Shown: positions 36,329 through 45,110 of the stretch, in pieces | Position numbering within the stretch: position 1 is the stretch's first letter | Layout: every line of letters starts with the position of its first letter | Assembly: GCA_016721765.1 (NCBI GenBank) | Contig: JADKHO010000004.1 | Location: forward strand, 186,001-250,000 | Direction: 5' to 3' | Length of the DNA stretch: 64,000 nt | Origin: Bacteroidota bacterium | GTDB taxonomy: Bacteria > Bacteroidota > Bacteroidia > UBA4408 | Notes under the pieces: generated by a model | Seen by the model: the letters and a program-made list of their open reading frames with translations, nothing else | Databases searched by the model: none | Told to the model about the DNA's origin: nothing | Program-made: the position numbers and the translations under genes

Positions 36329-36358
36329 TGTTTCCTCGATAATGTAATTTAGTTAAGC

Positions 36359-37189
36359 TTAAAAGAGACTTAACTGCATCGTTTGCATGCCCTTTATTTT
36401 TATATTTTTTTGGATTGCGCCCTTGGCTACTATTTCAAACACCTCTGATTCTTGGAACCGAGAAGCGATTTCTACTTGCGTAGAACCGGCATGCTTTATA
36501 AATAAATTTCGAACCAATTCTATTTCATTGTTTTCTTGTGATAAGTGAGAAAGCAATAAATGACTAATATTTGCCGGGCGATGTTTAATAAATAATTCTA
36601 ATGCTTGTGCATTCGATAAGTGGCCGGCTTTTCCCGCAATTCGCTTTTTTAAATGAAGCGGATAATGTCCGCTCTCGAGCATTTGCTCATCATAATTAGC
36701 TTCCAAAAATGCAGCATTACAGCTCGAAAAATGGCTAATCACATTTTTGCAGGCATGCCCAATATCTGTAATTACCGCCACTCGTGTTCCTTTATGTGTT
36801 ATGGTAAAGCTATATGGATCGGCTGCATCGTGGTGTTTGCTGAATGGATGTATGCTTAAGTTTCCAATAGAAATAGGCACATCTTCTTCAAAATCCTGAA
36901 TCAAATGTTCCTTTATTTTTAAGTTGGAATTTCCTAAAGTACGGTTACTAATATAAACAGGTATATCATGCTTTTTCGATAACACTTCAACACCTTTTAT
37001 GTGATCCGTGTGCTCGTGCGAAATAAAAATGGCCTTTATACGATCTAGCTGCAACCCCAAGCGATTCAAGCGAAGTTCCGTTTCTTTACAATTTAATCCT
37101 ACATCAATTAAAACTGCCTCCTCGTGATTGCCTACATAGTAGCAATTGCCATTACTTCCCGAATTAAGTGAACTTATAAAAAGCGACAT
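36359..37189 (-). CDS. MBL-fold metallo-hydrolase, YycJ/WalJ-like
   Basis: The protein has the beta-lactamase-fold metal motif ISHEHTDHIKG, the opening SSLNSGSNGNCYYVG and the pairs SKHHDAADP and SHLSQENNE. These match YycJ/WalJ-type predicted nucleases or hydrolases. A longer frame opens with TTG at 37198, but the ATG at 37187-37189 (MSLFISSLNSGSNG) is preferred; CTTTG just upstream resembles the end of a -7 element. The substrate is unknown. Confidence 0.9.
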   Translation of the reverse strand: MSLFISSLNSGSNGNCYYVGNHEEAVLIDVGLNCKETELRLNRLGLQLDRIKAIFISHEHTDHIKGVEVLSKKHDIPVYISNRTLGNSNLKIKEHLIQDFEEDVPISIGNLSIHPFSKHHDAADPYSFTITHKGTRVAVITDIGHACKNVISHFSSCNAAFLEANYDEQMLESGHYPLHLKKRIAGKAGHLSNAQALELFIKHRPANISHLLLSHLSQENNEIELVRNLFIKHAGSTQVEIASRFQESEVFEIVAKGAIQKNIKIKGMQTMQLSLF

Positions 37190-37268
37190 ATTTTGCAAAG
37201 AAAAGAAATATTAAGCTGATATTTTTTAATATATTCGTTTGTTAATTTATACTTACGTTTAATTAAAT

Positions 37269-38900
37269 ATGAGAAATAAACGCTGCCCCAAAAATGCTAA
37301 CATTATGACCTTAAAGGCTTGCCAATTGCTGCTTACAGGAGTATTACTACTATGTAATCAAATTATAAAAGCGCAAAATTATCCGAGCTTTACTGCTCAG
37401 GTTTTTGATAGCACTTCAAGTGGTTATTATTTTACATCGGTCAATAAATTTGGGAGCCCAACTTATCCACAAACTCAATTTATTTTAGATGGACAAGGGA
37501 ATGTGGTATTTTACAATTCTGTTTTTTCATCGGATTATAAAATACAAGACAATGGAATGATTTCATATAGTAACGCAAGTAAATTTTACCTCCTTGACAG
37601 TACCTTCATGAAACGCGATTCGGTGCGTTGTAAAAATGGGATACAGCACGATGGTCATGATTTGCAGATTTTACCGAACGGCCATTATTTGCTGTTGGGA
37701 ATGGAAAATGTAACCATGGATTTAAGCGGGTACAATTTATTTAGTGGGAATGGAAGCCCGGGAAGTACTACTGCAAACGTTAAAGCCGGAGTTATTCAAG
37801 AGCAGGATGCAACTAAACAAGTAGTATTTGAGTGGCATGCCAAAGATCATTTTTCCTTTGCTGATGTGGATGTGGCCCGTTTGTTTGGTCCGGCCAATGT
37901 GGATTGGACACATTGCAATGCCGTGGAATTGGATACCGATGGCAATTTACTTCTCTCTTCCCGTCATTTTAATGAAATCACAAAAATCAACCGTAACACC
38001 GGCGCGGTGATGTGGCGATTGGGTGGCAATGCCAATCAATTTACCTTTATTAATGATTCGCTCAAATTTGCCGGACAACACGATATTCGACGCTTAGCAA
38101 ATGGGAACATTAGTCTTTTCGATAATGGTAAAAATGGAGTTCCAATGCATCCGGCTGCAGCAAAAGAGTATCAAATAGATGAACAAAATTTAACAGCTAC
38201 ATTGGTATGGAGTTATGTGAATAACCCTTTAACCAATAGTACAGCAATGGGAAATGCGCAACGTTTGGTCAATGGTAACACGTTAGTTAATTATGGCAAT
38301 GTAGTAGATGGCGATGTTGTATTTAATTTGGTGAAACCTTCGGGTGCAAAAGTTTTTGAGCTTCGATTCGACGATTCTCTGGCGGCATACCGCTCCTATG
38401 CTTACCCTTCGCTTCCATGGAATTTAAATCGTCCGGTTATTACTTGTGCGCAAAACGGTGCCAATTATTATTTAGATGCCGGTAGCGGGCATGCCTCTTA
38501 TATCTGGAATACCGGTGCAACTACCCAACAAATTCAAGTAACTGATACCGGTAAATATTGGGTTTTTGTGCCAAAAGGAGTGGGTGGCTTTATCAGTTCT
38601 GAAGCAGTTACTGTTAGTAATCTGGTGAATCCTTGCGGCACGCTAACCGGAATTGCAAATGTGGAACCTATCCATCCATTCGAATTGATACCTAATCCTG
38701 TGCAAGATAAACTCACGCTTCAGTTCACCAACACGCATGCCTTGGCCGACAAGGTTTTTATTTATAATTCGAATGGCGATTGCGTGGCTGCAACACATAC
38801 CGATGTTGCAAATGAGCTAAGTTTAGATGTATCAACCTACAAACCGGGTGTATATTGTATCCGTTACAAGGAATTCAGTAAAAAATGGATTAAATTGTAA
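37269..38900 (+). CDS. Arylsulfotransferase-family protein with T9SS sorting domain
   Basis: The 543-residue protein has a signal sequence (either from the first ATG or from M13, MTLKACQLLLTGVLLL...KAQ). The body resembles arylsulfate sulfotransferase beta-propellers (GIQHDGHDLQILPNGHYLLLG, DWTHCNAVELDTDGNLLLSSRH, QHDIRRLANGNISLFDNG). The last 75 residues (FELIPNPVQDKLTLQF ... GVYCIRYKEFSKKWIKL) form a type A T9SS C-terminal sorting domain. The protein should therefore be secreted or surface-attached. Family members transfer sulfate between phenols or act on unknown substrates. Catalytic identity is not proven. Confidence 0.85.
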   Translation: MRNKRCPKNANIMTLKACQLLLTGVLLLCNQIIKAQNYPSFTAQVFDSTSSGYYFTSVNKFGSPTYPQTQFILDGQGNVVFYNSVFSSDYKIQDNGMISYSNASKFYLLDSTFMKRDSVRCKNGIQHDGHDLQILPNGHYLLLGMENVTMDLSGYNLFSGNGSPGSTTANVKAGVIQEQDATKQVVFEWHAKDHFSFADVDVARLFGPANVDWTHCNAVELDTDGNLLLSSRHFNEITKINRNTGAVMWRLGGNANQFTFINDSLKFAGQHDIRRLANGNISLFDNGKNGVPMHPAAAKEYQIDEQNLTATLVWSYVNNPLTNSTAMGNAQRLVNGNTLVNYGNVVDGDVVFNLVKPSGAKVFELRFDDSLAAYRSYAYPSLPWNLNRPVITCAQNGANYYLDAGSGHASYIWNTGATTQQIQVTDTGKYWVFVPKGVGGFISSEAVTVSNLVNPCGTLTGIANVEPIHPFELIPNPVQDKLTLQFTNTHALADKVFIYNSNGDCVAATHTDVANELSLDVSTYKPGVYCIRYKEFSKKWIKL

Positions 38901-38930
38901 AACTGCAACAGCGTAAATGTTTCGATCTAA

Positions 38931-39416
38931 ATGAAAAAGCTTTGTATAATTCGTCATGCAAAAACAGAAGTGCAGCAACAAGGTCAACTCGATTTTGACC
39001 GAAAGCTTGCAAAAAGGGCCTATGAAGACGTACCCCAAATTGCTCATTTGCTAAAAGACAAAAAAATTTCGCCCGATTTAATCTTAAGTAGTCCGGCTAT
39101 GCGTGCTATTAGTACAGCACACCTATTTTCGGAAAAGTTGCATTATCCGGAGCACAAAATTGAACAAAACTCTTTAATCTATAATGCTTCTGTAAGTACT
39201 CTACTAAAAGTGATTCAAGGTATTTCTGATGATTACAAAACAGTGTTTTTAGTTGGGCATAACCCGGGAATGACATTGCTAGCCAACTTGTTGTGTATGC
39301 CTCCAATTTTACATATTCCTACTTCGGGTGCGGTTTATATTGATCTGCAAACCAAGCATTGGTCGCATGTGAAAGCCCTTTGCGGGAAGCAGGAGTTTTT
39401 TATTCACCCGCATTGA
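38931..39416 (+). CDS. sixA: SixA-type phosphohistidine phosphatase
   Basis: The 161-residue histidine phosphatase has the RHAKTE motif at residues 8-13 with catalytic H9, a second LVGHNPGM motif and the acidic LSSPAMRAISTA region. SixA dephosphorylates the HPt domain of histidine kinases, or the phosphotransferase protein NPr in some bacteria. Its TGA stop lies within the first unit of an 8-bp repeat array. Confidence 0.92.
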   Translation: MKKLCIIRHAKTEVQQQGQLDFDRKLAKRAYEDVPQIAHLLKDKKISPDLILSSPAMRAISTAHLFSEKLHYPEHKIEQNSLIYNASVSTLLKVIQGISDDYKTVFLVGHNPGMTLLANLLCMPPILHIPTSGAVYIDLQTKHWSHVKALCGKQEFFIHPH

Positions 39417-39470
39417 TTAGCTGATGAGTTGATTAGCTGATTAGCTTATTAGCAGATTAGCAGATTAGCT
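39415..39470 (+). repeat. Octamer tandem repeat directly after the sixA stop
   Basis: Seven consecutive 8-bp units occupy 39415-39470; four are exactly GATTAGCT and three are variants (GATGAGTT, TATTAGCA, GATTAGCA). The first unit overlaps the stop codon. The reverse complement, AGCTAATC, recurs at 40306 and 55755. Confidence 0.85.
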
Positions 39471-39489
39471 AATTTGTTGCATTTTGTAT

Positions 39490-39505
39490 CCCCCGCTGGC
39501 GGGGG
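39490..39505. repeat. GC-rich hairpin repeat
   Basis: CCCCCGCTGGCGGGGG is a perfect inverted repeat in an AT-rich gap, followed by TAGGGGGTGGAA. It matches a palindromic intergenic element I remember as common in Bacteroidota genomes; that recollection is not verified here. There is no T-tract, so it is not a terminator. Confidence 0.6.
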
Positions 39506-39652
39506 TAGGGGGTGGAATGGAACGCTTTTCTGTTGATTAGCTTATTGGATAGATTTTGTGATAATCACCTCTATGTGAACCTATGTTAGCTATGCTTCTA
39601 TGTGTTTAAAAGAATCTGATTTTAACCGAAAATTAGCTTATTGAACGCTGAT

Positions 39653-39685
39653 TTGTTATGATGATTATGATTTTTATAGGATAGT
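39653..39685 (+). repeat. Dispersed AACGCTGAT intergenic repeat
   Basis: AACGCTGATTTGTTATGATG followed by ATTATGATTTTTATAGG resembles the start of the repeat at 24040-24089. It ends only a few bases before the start codon at 39689, so it may form part of that gene's leader. Confidence 0.45.
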
Positions 39686-39688
39686 TTT

Positions 39689-40306
39689 ATGGAAGGTGGA
39701 TTTGGACGAATCAGTATTTTGATTTTGTTTGGGTTTTGTGAATTTACCGCTTATTCACAAAAATTAGTTTCGGGCGAATATGGCAATGGATTGAAGTTAG
39801 GATTCGATTCAGTGCAAAACAAACTTAGCGGTTACTATGAAAATTATTCGGGTTGGGACGAATTAACCAAAACCCCGCGCTTTGCATGTAACTTTTATTT
39901 TGAGTCCATCCTTGCAGGGGATAGCCTTGAAATAAACACCTATTATCCTGGCGAAAAAATAAGCGATCTAATTAAAGGAACACTTAAAATAAATAGCTAC
40001 AACTTACTGTCTATCAAATTACAAGAAGAACATGGTGGTTGCTGGAATGTGCAGCATTTTGCCGATGCGCCGATAATCTTTGAATTAGAAAAAAAGCAGG
40101 ATTGGATTCAAATCCGTTATGTGGAAACTCCTAAAACTTATTTTTATTCTGCCGCATCCGATAATAAAAAAACAAAAGCTTACCTGGTAAAAAATGATGT
40201 TGTTTGTATTCAACGCATCGAAGGCGATTGGGGCTATGGCACTTATTATGGGGATAAAAAAATAAGTAAAGGCTGGATTCGGCTTAGTGATTTGAATTTA
40301 CTTTAA
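39689..40306 (+). CDS. Secreted hypothetical protein with SH3-like C-terminus
   Basis: The 205-residue protein has a signal peptide ending near residue 23 (FTAYSQ). The C-terminal part (KAYLVKNDVVCIQRIEGDWG ... KGWIRLSDLNLL) resembles a bacterial SH3 domain. The middle region is not recognised. Its start is only a few bases after a dispersed repeat. Its stop overlaps a 16-bp palindrome built from the octamer found after sixA. Confidence 0.75.
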   Translation: MEGGFGRISILILFGFCEFTAYSQKLVSGEYGNGLKLGFDSVQNKLSGYYENYSGWDELTKTPRFACNFYFESILAGDSLEINTYYPGEKISDLIKGTLKINSYNLLSIKLQEEHGGCWNVQHFADAPIIFELEKKQDWIQIRYVETPKTYFYSAASDNKKTKAYLVKNDVVCIQRIEGDWGYGTYYGDKKISKGWIRLSDLNLL

Positions 40307-40321
40307 GCTAATCGATTAGCT
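40306..40321. repeat. 16-bp palindrome made of the AGCTAATC octamer and its complement
   Basis: AGCTAATCGATTAGCT is perfectly self-complementary. Its halves equal the octamers repeated at 55755 and 39415. It begins on the last base of the preceding stop codon. Confidence 0.85.
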
Positions 40322-40443
40322 ATATTAATTTCTCAGCCCTCTGCGTCCTTTGCACCTTCTCCGCGAACACTGCGGTAAAAAACGATAGCAATTTTCAATT
40401 ATTATAAGTTTAAATGCAAAAAATTACCCTAGTGGTATTTAAT

Positions 40444-40451
40444 TATCTTTG
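40444..40451 (+). promoter_or_regulatory. -7 promoter element for prfC, decides its start
   Basis: TATCTTTG is an exact TAnnTTTG match. It overlaps the TTG codon at 40449 where the longest frame begins. Transcription would start downstream of that TTG, so the ATG at 40473 must be the real start. Confidence 0.6.
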
Positions 40452-40472
40452 CGCCCTCAAAAAAATAATGTG

Positions 40473-42050
40473 ATGTCGGCTAAGGAAGAAATAGAAAGAC
40501 GTAGAACCTTTGGAATTATTAGTCACCCCGATGCGGGTAAAACAACTTTAACAGAAAAGCTTTTGCTTTTTGGTGGTGCCATTCAAACGGCAGGTGCTGT
40601 TAAATCCAATAAAAACAGCAAAGCAGCCACTTCCGATTTTATGGAAATTGAGCGACAACGCGGAATCTCCGTAGCTACTTCCGTAATGGGATTTGATTAT
40701 AAAGGCGTTAAAATTAACCTTTTGGATACTCCCGGTCACCAGGATTTTTGTGAAGATACTTACCGAACCCTTACTGCTGTAGACAGTGTTATCATGGTGA
40801 TTGATTGCGTGAAAGGAGTAGAAAGTCAAACCGAAAAATTATTGGAAGTATGCCGTATGCGCAACACTCCGGTGATTGTGTTCATCAATAAGCTCGACCG
40901 TGAAGGCCGCGATCCTTTTGATTTATTGGATGAAATCGAGAGTAAATTAAAAATAAATGTTTGCCCACTCAGTTGGCCTATCAGCATGGGTAAAACCTTT
41001 AAAGGAGTATATTCTCTTTTCGAGAAAAGCCTATTACTCTTCGCGCCAAGCGGGGCTAAATTAGAAAAAGACACTTTCGAAATAAAAGACATAAACGACC
41101 CCAAAATTGATGAAATGATTGGTGAACGCTATTCCTCTAAATTGCGCGAAGATGTGGATTTACTGAGTGTGTATCCCGAATTTCACAAACAAGATTATTT
41201 GGATGGTAAAATTTCGCCGGTATTTTTTGGAAGTGCAGTCAATAACTTTGGAATCAGGGAGTTACTCGATTGTTTTATACAAATAGCCCCCACTCCGCTT
41301 TCGCGTGAAACCGATGTGCGAGTGATTAAACCGGAAGAAAATAAATTTACCGGATTTGTGTTTAAAATACATGCGAATATGGATGCCCGGCATAGAGATA
41401 GATTAGCTTTTGTGCGCGTGTGCAGCGGAAAATTTGAACGAAATACCAATTACTACCATTCGAGGTTAGCCAAGCAGTTAAAATTTAGCAACCCTACAGC
41501 ATTTATGGCCCAAGAAAAAACAATAATCGAGGCTGCTTACCCGGGAGATATTGTGGGCTTATACGACACCGGAAATTTTAAAATTGGTGACACATTGACA
41601 CAGGGCGAGAAACTAAACTTTAAAGGAATACCCAGCTTTTCACCTGAACTGTTTCGTTATGTAATTAATGCCGACCCAATGAAATCCAAACAGTTAGCAA
41701 AAGGGCTTGAGCAATTAACAGACGAAGGAGTTGCACAGTTGTTTACAAAAATGAGCAATGCTGCAAAGATATTAGGTACGGTTGGAGCACTTCAGTTTGA
41801 GGTAATTCAGTACCGACTAAACAGTGAATACAGTGCCTCTTGTAATTTTGAATCGATGAACTTGCATAAGGCATGTTGGGTAACTTGTAAAGACAAGAAA
41901 AAACTTCAAGCTTTTGTGGACGATAAATTTCAGCACATGGCCAAGGATAAGGAAGACAATTTTGTATTCTTAGCCGAAAGTGCCTGGGCTTTACAGATGG
42001 CTCAAGAGAAAAATCCGGATATTGAGTTTCATTTTACTTCTGAGTATTAG
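40473..42050 (+). CDS. prfC: Peptide chain release factor 3 (RF3)
   Basis: The GTPase recycles RF1/RF2 from the ribosome after termination. It has the G1 motif GIISHPDAGKTTLTEKLL, an RGISVATSVM switch I, LDTPGHQDF (G3), INKLDREGRDP (G4) and the RF3 C-terminal domains (YRLNSEYSASCNFE). With the ATG at 40473 it has 525 residues, normal for RF3. The longer frame from the TTG at 40449 is rejected because a promoter element overlaps it. Confidence 0.96.
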   Translation: MSAKEEIERRRTFGIISHPDAGKTTLTEKLLLFGGAIQTAGAVKSNKNSKAATSDFMEIERQRGISVATSVMGFDYKGVKINLLDTPGHQDFCEDTYRTLTAVDSVIMVIDCVKGVESQTEKLLEVCRMRNTPVIVFINKLDREGRDPFDLLDEIESKLKINVCPLSWPISMGKTFKGVYSLFEKSLLLFAPSGAKLEKDTFEIKDINDPKIDEMIGERYSSKLREDVDLLSVYPEFHKQDYLDGKISPVFFGSAVNNFGIRELLDCFIQIAPTPLSRETDVRVIKPEENKFTGFVFKIHANMDARHRDRLAFVRVCSGKFERNTNYYHSRLAKQLKFSNPTAFMAQEKTIIEAAYPGDIVGLYDTGNFKIGDTLTQGEKLNFKGIPSFSPELFRYVINADPMKSKQLAKGLEQLTDEGVAQLFTKMSNAAKILGTVGALQFEVIQYRLNSEYSASCNFESMNLHKACWVTCKDKKKLQAFVDDKFQHMAKDKEDNFVFLAESAWALQMAQEKNPDIEFHFTSEY

Positions 42051-42059
42051 ATTTTAGAT

Positions 42060-42080
42060 GTGAGTAGTGAGTAGTGAGAC
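42060..42080 (+). repeat. Heptamer tandem repeat after the prfC stop
   Basis: GTGAGTA occurs twice and then GTGAGAC, three 7-bp units starting 9 bp after the prfC stop codon. GAGTACAAAGTACAAAGC follows, with its own 7-bp direct repeat. Confidence 0.7.
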
Positions 42081-42158
42081 GCGAGTACAAAGTACAAAGC
42101 TTTAATTTAATCCCAAGGCTTAGCAATACTTAACCGTTAAATTTAGTGAATTAGTAAG

Positions 42159-42279
42159 GATTCGTTATTCGTAACCTGCAATGATTAGTTAACTTTAGCA
42201 TTTCGTAAATTCGTATTGATTCGTTATCCGTAACCATTAATGATTCGTAAAGAGTTCATGCCATTTTGTAAATTCGCAG
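42159..42279 (+). repeat. Dispersed GATTCGTTA-CGTAACC repeat cluster
   Basis: GATTCGTTATTCGTAACC (42159-42176) and GATTCGTTATCCGTAACC (42218-42235) are 59 bp apart and are followed by GTAAATTCGCAG (42268-42279). The same order occurs at 56816-56849. No gene is seen in this 275-bp gap. Confidence 0.75.
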
Positions 42280-42325
42280 CTTATTGTAAATAATATTTCT
42301 AAAATCATCTCTTAAAATAAAAACT

Positions 42326-42739
42326 ATGAAAAGAACAGCAACAGCCAACTGGAAAGGTTCCGGTAAAGAAGGAAAAGGAACAGTATCCACACAAAGTGGT
42401 GTGTTAAAAAGTAATCAATATTCATTTGGAAGCCGTTTTGAAGAAGGTATTGGAACCAATCCCGAAGAGTTAATTGGAGCAGCCCATGCAGGTTGTTTCA
42501 GTATGAAGCTAAGCTTTGTTTTAGGCGCTGCCGGCTTCACTCCCGATAACATCGATACCAAGGCAACTGTGAATTTGGAGAATGGAACGATTGATAAAAT
42601 TCACCTGGAAGTAACCGCTACTATACCCGGGATTACAGTTGAAAAATTTAGCGAATGTGTTGCGGAAGCAAAGGTAAATTGCCCTGTTTCTAAACTTTTA
42701 AATGCAGAGATTACGGTGCAATCGTTATTGAATTCCTAG
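42326..42739 (+). CDS. OsmC/Ohr-family peroxiredoxin
   Basis: The 137-residue protein has the two redox cysteines of the family: C57 in AAHAGCFSMKL and C119 in VNCPVSKLL. It reduces organic hydroperoxides through this dithiol pair. The opening RTATANWKGSGKEGKGTVST fits the OsmC-like subgroup. A strong terminator follows. Confidence 0.95.
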   Translation: MKRTATANWKGSGKEGKGTVSTQSGVLKSNQYSFGSRFEEGIGTNPEELIGAAHAGCFSMKLSFVLGAAGFTPDNIDTKATVNLENGTIDKIHLEVTATIPGITVEKFSECVAEAKVNCPVSKLLNAEITVQSLLNS

Positions 42740-42759
42740 TTCAATACTCCTCTATCTTT

Positions 42760-42804
42760 CAGCCAATGTATTGCTATTTAATGCAATGCATTGGCTGTTT
42801 TTTT
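42760..42804 (+). terminator. Intrinsic terminator after the osmC-like gene
   Basis: CAGCCAATGTATTG (42760-42773) pairs with CAATGCATTGGCTG (42784-42797), 14 bp with one G-T pair, around a 10-base loop. Seven T follow. Confidence 0.92.
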
Positions 42805-42928
42805 GTGCGAAAGAATTTGTACTTGGACGCTAGCAGATTTTAAAAATCAACATATTTTGAATTCCCAAAAACTCTTAAATCCAAATCAAAAGCCACTAAA
42901 ACAGCATTTCCACAGCCAATAATTTTTT

Positions 42929-42936
42929 TACCTTTG
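42929..42936 (+). promoter_or_regulatory. -7 promoter element for the BatA-like gene
   Basis: TACCTTTG matches TAnnTTTG and ends 8 bp before the ATG at 42945. The transcript would have a leader of only a few bases. A TTTC lies about 18 bp upstream as an imperfect -33 element. Confidence 0.5.
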
Positions 42937-42944
42937 AAGCCCTT

Positions 42945-44996
42945 ATGCAGTTTATTTATCCGGGATTTCTGTTTGCCCTTTCAGCACTGGCCATTCCTAT
43001 TATCATTCATCTTTTTAATTTTCGCAAATTCAAGCGTATTTATTTTACCAACGTAAAATTTTTACGTGAAATTAAGCAAGAAACCCAGTCGAAATCACAA
43101 CTTAAACATCTATTGGTGTTGCTTGCGCGAATGTTGGCCTTGGCATTTTTAGTATTTGCCTTTGCGCAACCTTTTATCCCTCAAACCAAAACTACACAAC
43201 TCAGCAATGAAGAAGCTGTAAGTATCTTTATTGATAATTCCTTCAGCATGGATGCGCAAGGCAAGGCGGGTAGTTTGCTGGAGCAAGCCAAAAAAACTGC
43301 GGTTGAGATTTTAGCGGCATATAAACCAAGTGATCGCTTTCAACTGCTAACGAATGACTTTGAGGCTAAACACCAACGACTTTTAACCAAAGAGGAGTTT
43401 TTAGAATCACTTCAGGAAATAAAAAGCTCGGCACGTGTAAAATCAGTGAGCGAGGTGCTATCGCGTCAGGCGGATTTATTGGCAGCCAGCCCTACAAAAA
43501 GCAAGTGTGCCTATGTCATTTCAGATTTCCAGAAATCGAATTTTAGCTTGAGCAATGTAACTCCTGACACGGCTTTAAAAGTGCGGCTAATTCCCATTCA
43601 GAGCAATAGTCGCAACAACCTGTTTATCGATTCCTGTTGGTTTGAAACTCCTTCGCGACAGCTCAATAAACCTGAGGTATTAACTGTGCGGGTTACTAAT
43701 GTTTCAGATGTAGCAGTAGAAAATGCTCCCATAAAACTCTTTTTAAATAAAAAACAAAAGGCCTTAGCCAGCTTTTCGCTCGACGCCAATACAAGTGCTG
43801 AAGTTAAATTAACCTTCACCTGCAAGGAAATCGGGATTCAAAATGCACAAGTACAACTTACGGATTTCCCGGTAACCTTTGACGATAGCTATTATTTTTC
43901 TTTTGAGGTTGCTCCAAAAATTCATGTTTTAGCCATTAATGGATTAACTGAAAACAATTCAATTTCAACACTTTTTAAAAATGATTCTGTTTTTACCCTA
44001 AGCAATGCTTTCGAAAAAAACATTGATTATTCTTCACTTCAAAAAAATGAACTCATTGTATTGAATGAGCTCACAACTGTTTCTAGCGGTTTAAGTCAAG
44101 AGCTTAATAAATTTGTGAGCAAAGGCGGAAGTTTATTGGTGTTTCCTGCAATTGAAATGGATTTGGTTTCTTACCAAAATTTTCTTTCGCCCCTACCTGC
44201 TAACTATTTTACGGGACTCGATACAGCAAGAACACGTGTTGATAAAATTAATTTTGCACATCCTCTCTACGCCGGTGTTTTTGATAAAAAAAGGAAGCCC
44301 ACAGCTAACATCGATTTGCCAATTGTGCACCAACATTATGTTCTAAATAAAGCTTCACATTCCAATCTAGAATACTTGCTTAAAATGCAAAATGGGGACG
44401 TTTTTATTGGTAAAAACAAAGTTGTAAAAGGTCAGGTATATGTGTGTTCGGTGCCACTGGATGCTCGGTTTAGTAATCTTACCAAGCATGCCATGTTTGT
44501 GCCTACACTTTATAATATTGCATTGTATAGTGTAGTTCCCTCGCAATTATTTTACACCCTTGGCAAAGATGAATCGGTTGAGCTTCCTGCTGCAGTTTTA
44601 GGCACAGAAGAAGTATATCATCTAAAAAGTACAAGTGCAAATTTTGATATAATTCCGGAGCATAAAACCACACAAAATGGGACTTCTATCCTTTTGCACA
44701 ATCAAGTGGCTGTGGCCGATAATTATTTGGTACTAGCCGGCAAAGATTCGGTAATGGGACTTGGATTTAATTACGATCGAAAGGAATCCAATCTCGAATG
44801 CTTAAGTACAGAAGAATTAGAAACCCAACTTTCGAAAGCTGAATTTTCAAATTTTTCGTTACTTTCGGGGACGGTGAAAGCGTTTAGCAATTCATTGCGT
44901 GAAATGAACCAAGGGAAGCGCTATTGGAAATGGTGCATTGTGCTTGCCTTACTTTTTTTAGCTGTGGAAGGTGCTTTAATTCGATTTTGGAAATAA
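42945..44996 (+). CDS. BatA-type (aerotolerance-related) membrane protein with VWA domain
   Basis: The 683-residue protein begins with the aerotolerance-regulator N-terminal region (MQFIYPGFLFALSALAIPII, HLFNFRKFKRIYFTNVKFLR, then a second span). Next comes a von Willebrand factor A domain whose MIDAS motif D97-NSFS is intact, a long beta-rich periplasmic part and a C-terminal membrane span near residue 665. Bacteroidota carry many such proteins; their exact role is unclear. No other bat or moxR genes lie beside it. The promoter implies an almost leaderless mRNA. Confidence 0.88.
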   Translation: MQFIYPGFLFALSALAIPIIIHLFNFRKFKRIYFTNVKFLREIKQETQSKSQLKHLLVLLARMLALAFLVFAFAQPFIPQTKTTQLSNEEAVSIFIDNSFSMDAQGKAGSLLEQAKKTAVEILAAYKPSDRFQLLTNDFEAKHQRLLTKEEFLESLQEIKSSARVKSVSEVLSRQADLLAASPTKSKCAYVISDFQKSNFSLSNVTPDTALKVRLIPIQSNSRNNLFIDSCWFETPSRQLNKPEVLTVRVTNVSDVAVENAPIKLFLNKKQKALASFSLDANTSAEVKLTFTCKEIGIQNAQVQLTDFPVTFDDSYYFSFEVAPKIHVLAINGLTENNSISTLFKNDSVFTLSNAFEKNIDYSSLQKNELIVLNELTTVSSGLSQELNKFVSKGGSLLVFPAIEMDLVSYQNFLSPLPANYFTGLDTARTRVDKINFAHPLYAGVFDKKRKPTANIDLPIVHQHYVLNKASHSNLEYLLKMQNGDVFIGKNKVVKGQVYVCSVPLDARFSNLTKHAMFVPTLYNIALYSVVPSQLFYTLGKDESVELPAAVLGTEEVYHLKSTSANFDIIPEHKTTQNGTSILLHNQVAVADNYLVLAGKDSVMGLGFNYDRKESNLECLSTEELETQLSKAEFSNFSLLSGTVKAFSNSLREMNQGKRYWKWCIVLALLFLAVEGALIRFWK

Positions 44997-45110
44997 CAAA
45001 AAACAAAAATTCGTTCTTTGTGTTAGTTTCTCCGTTTCAAACGCAATGCATTTTTTTATTTTTTTTCGGATGAATGATTTACAAGGCATAATAGTTAAAA
45101 AAACATACCT

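Noticed and set aside
40449..40472. Extended N-terminus of release factor 3 from a TTG
   Set aside because: The TTG overlaps a TAnnTTTG promoter element; the ATG at 40473 gives a normal RF3 start.
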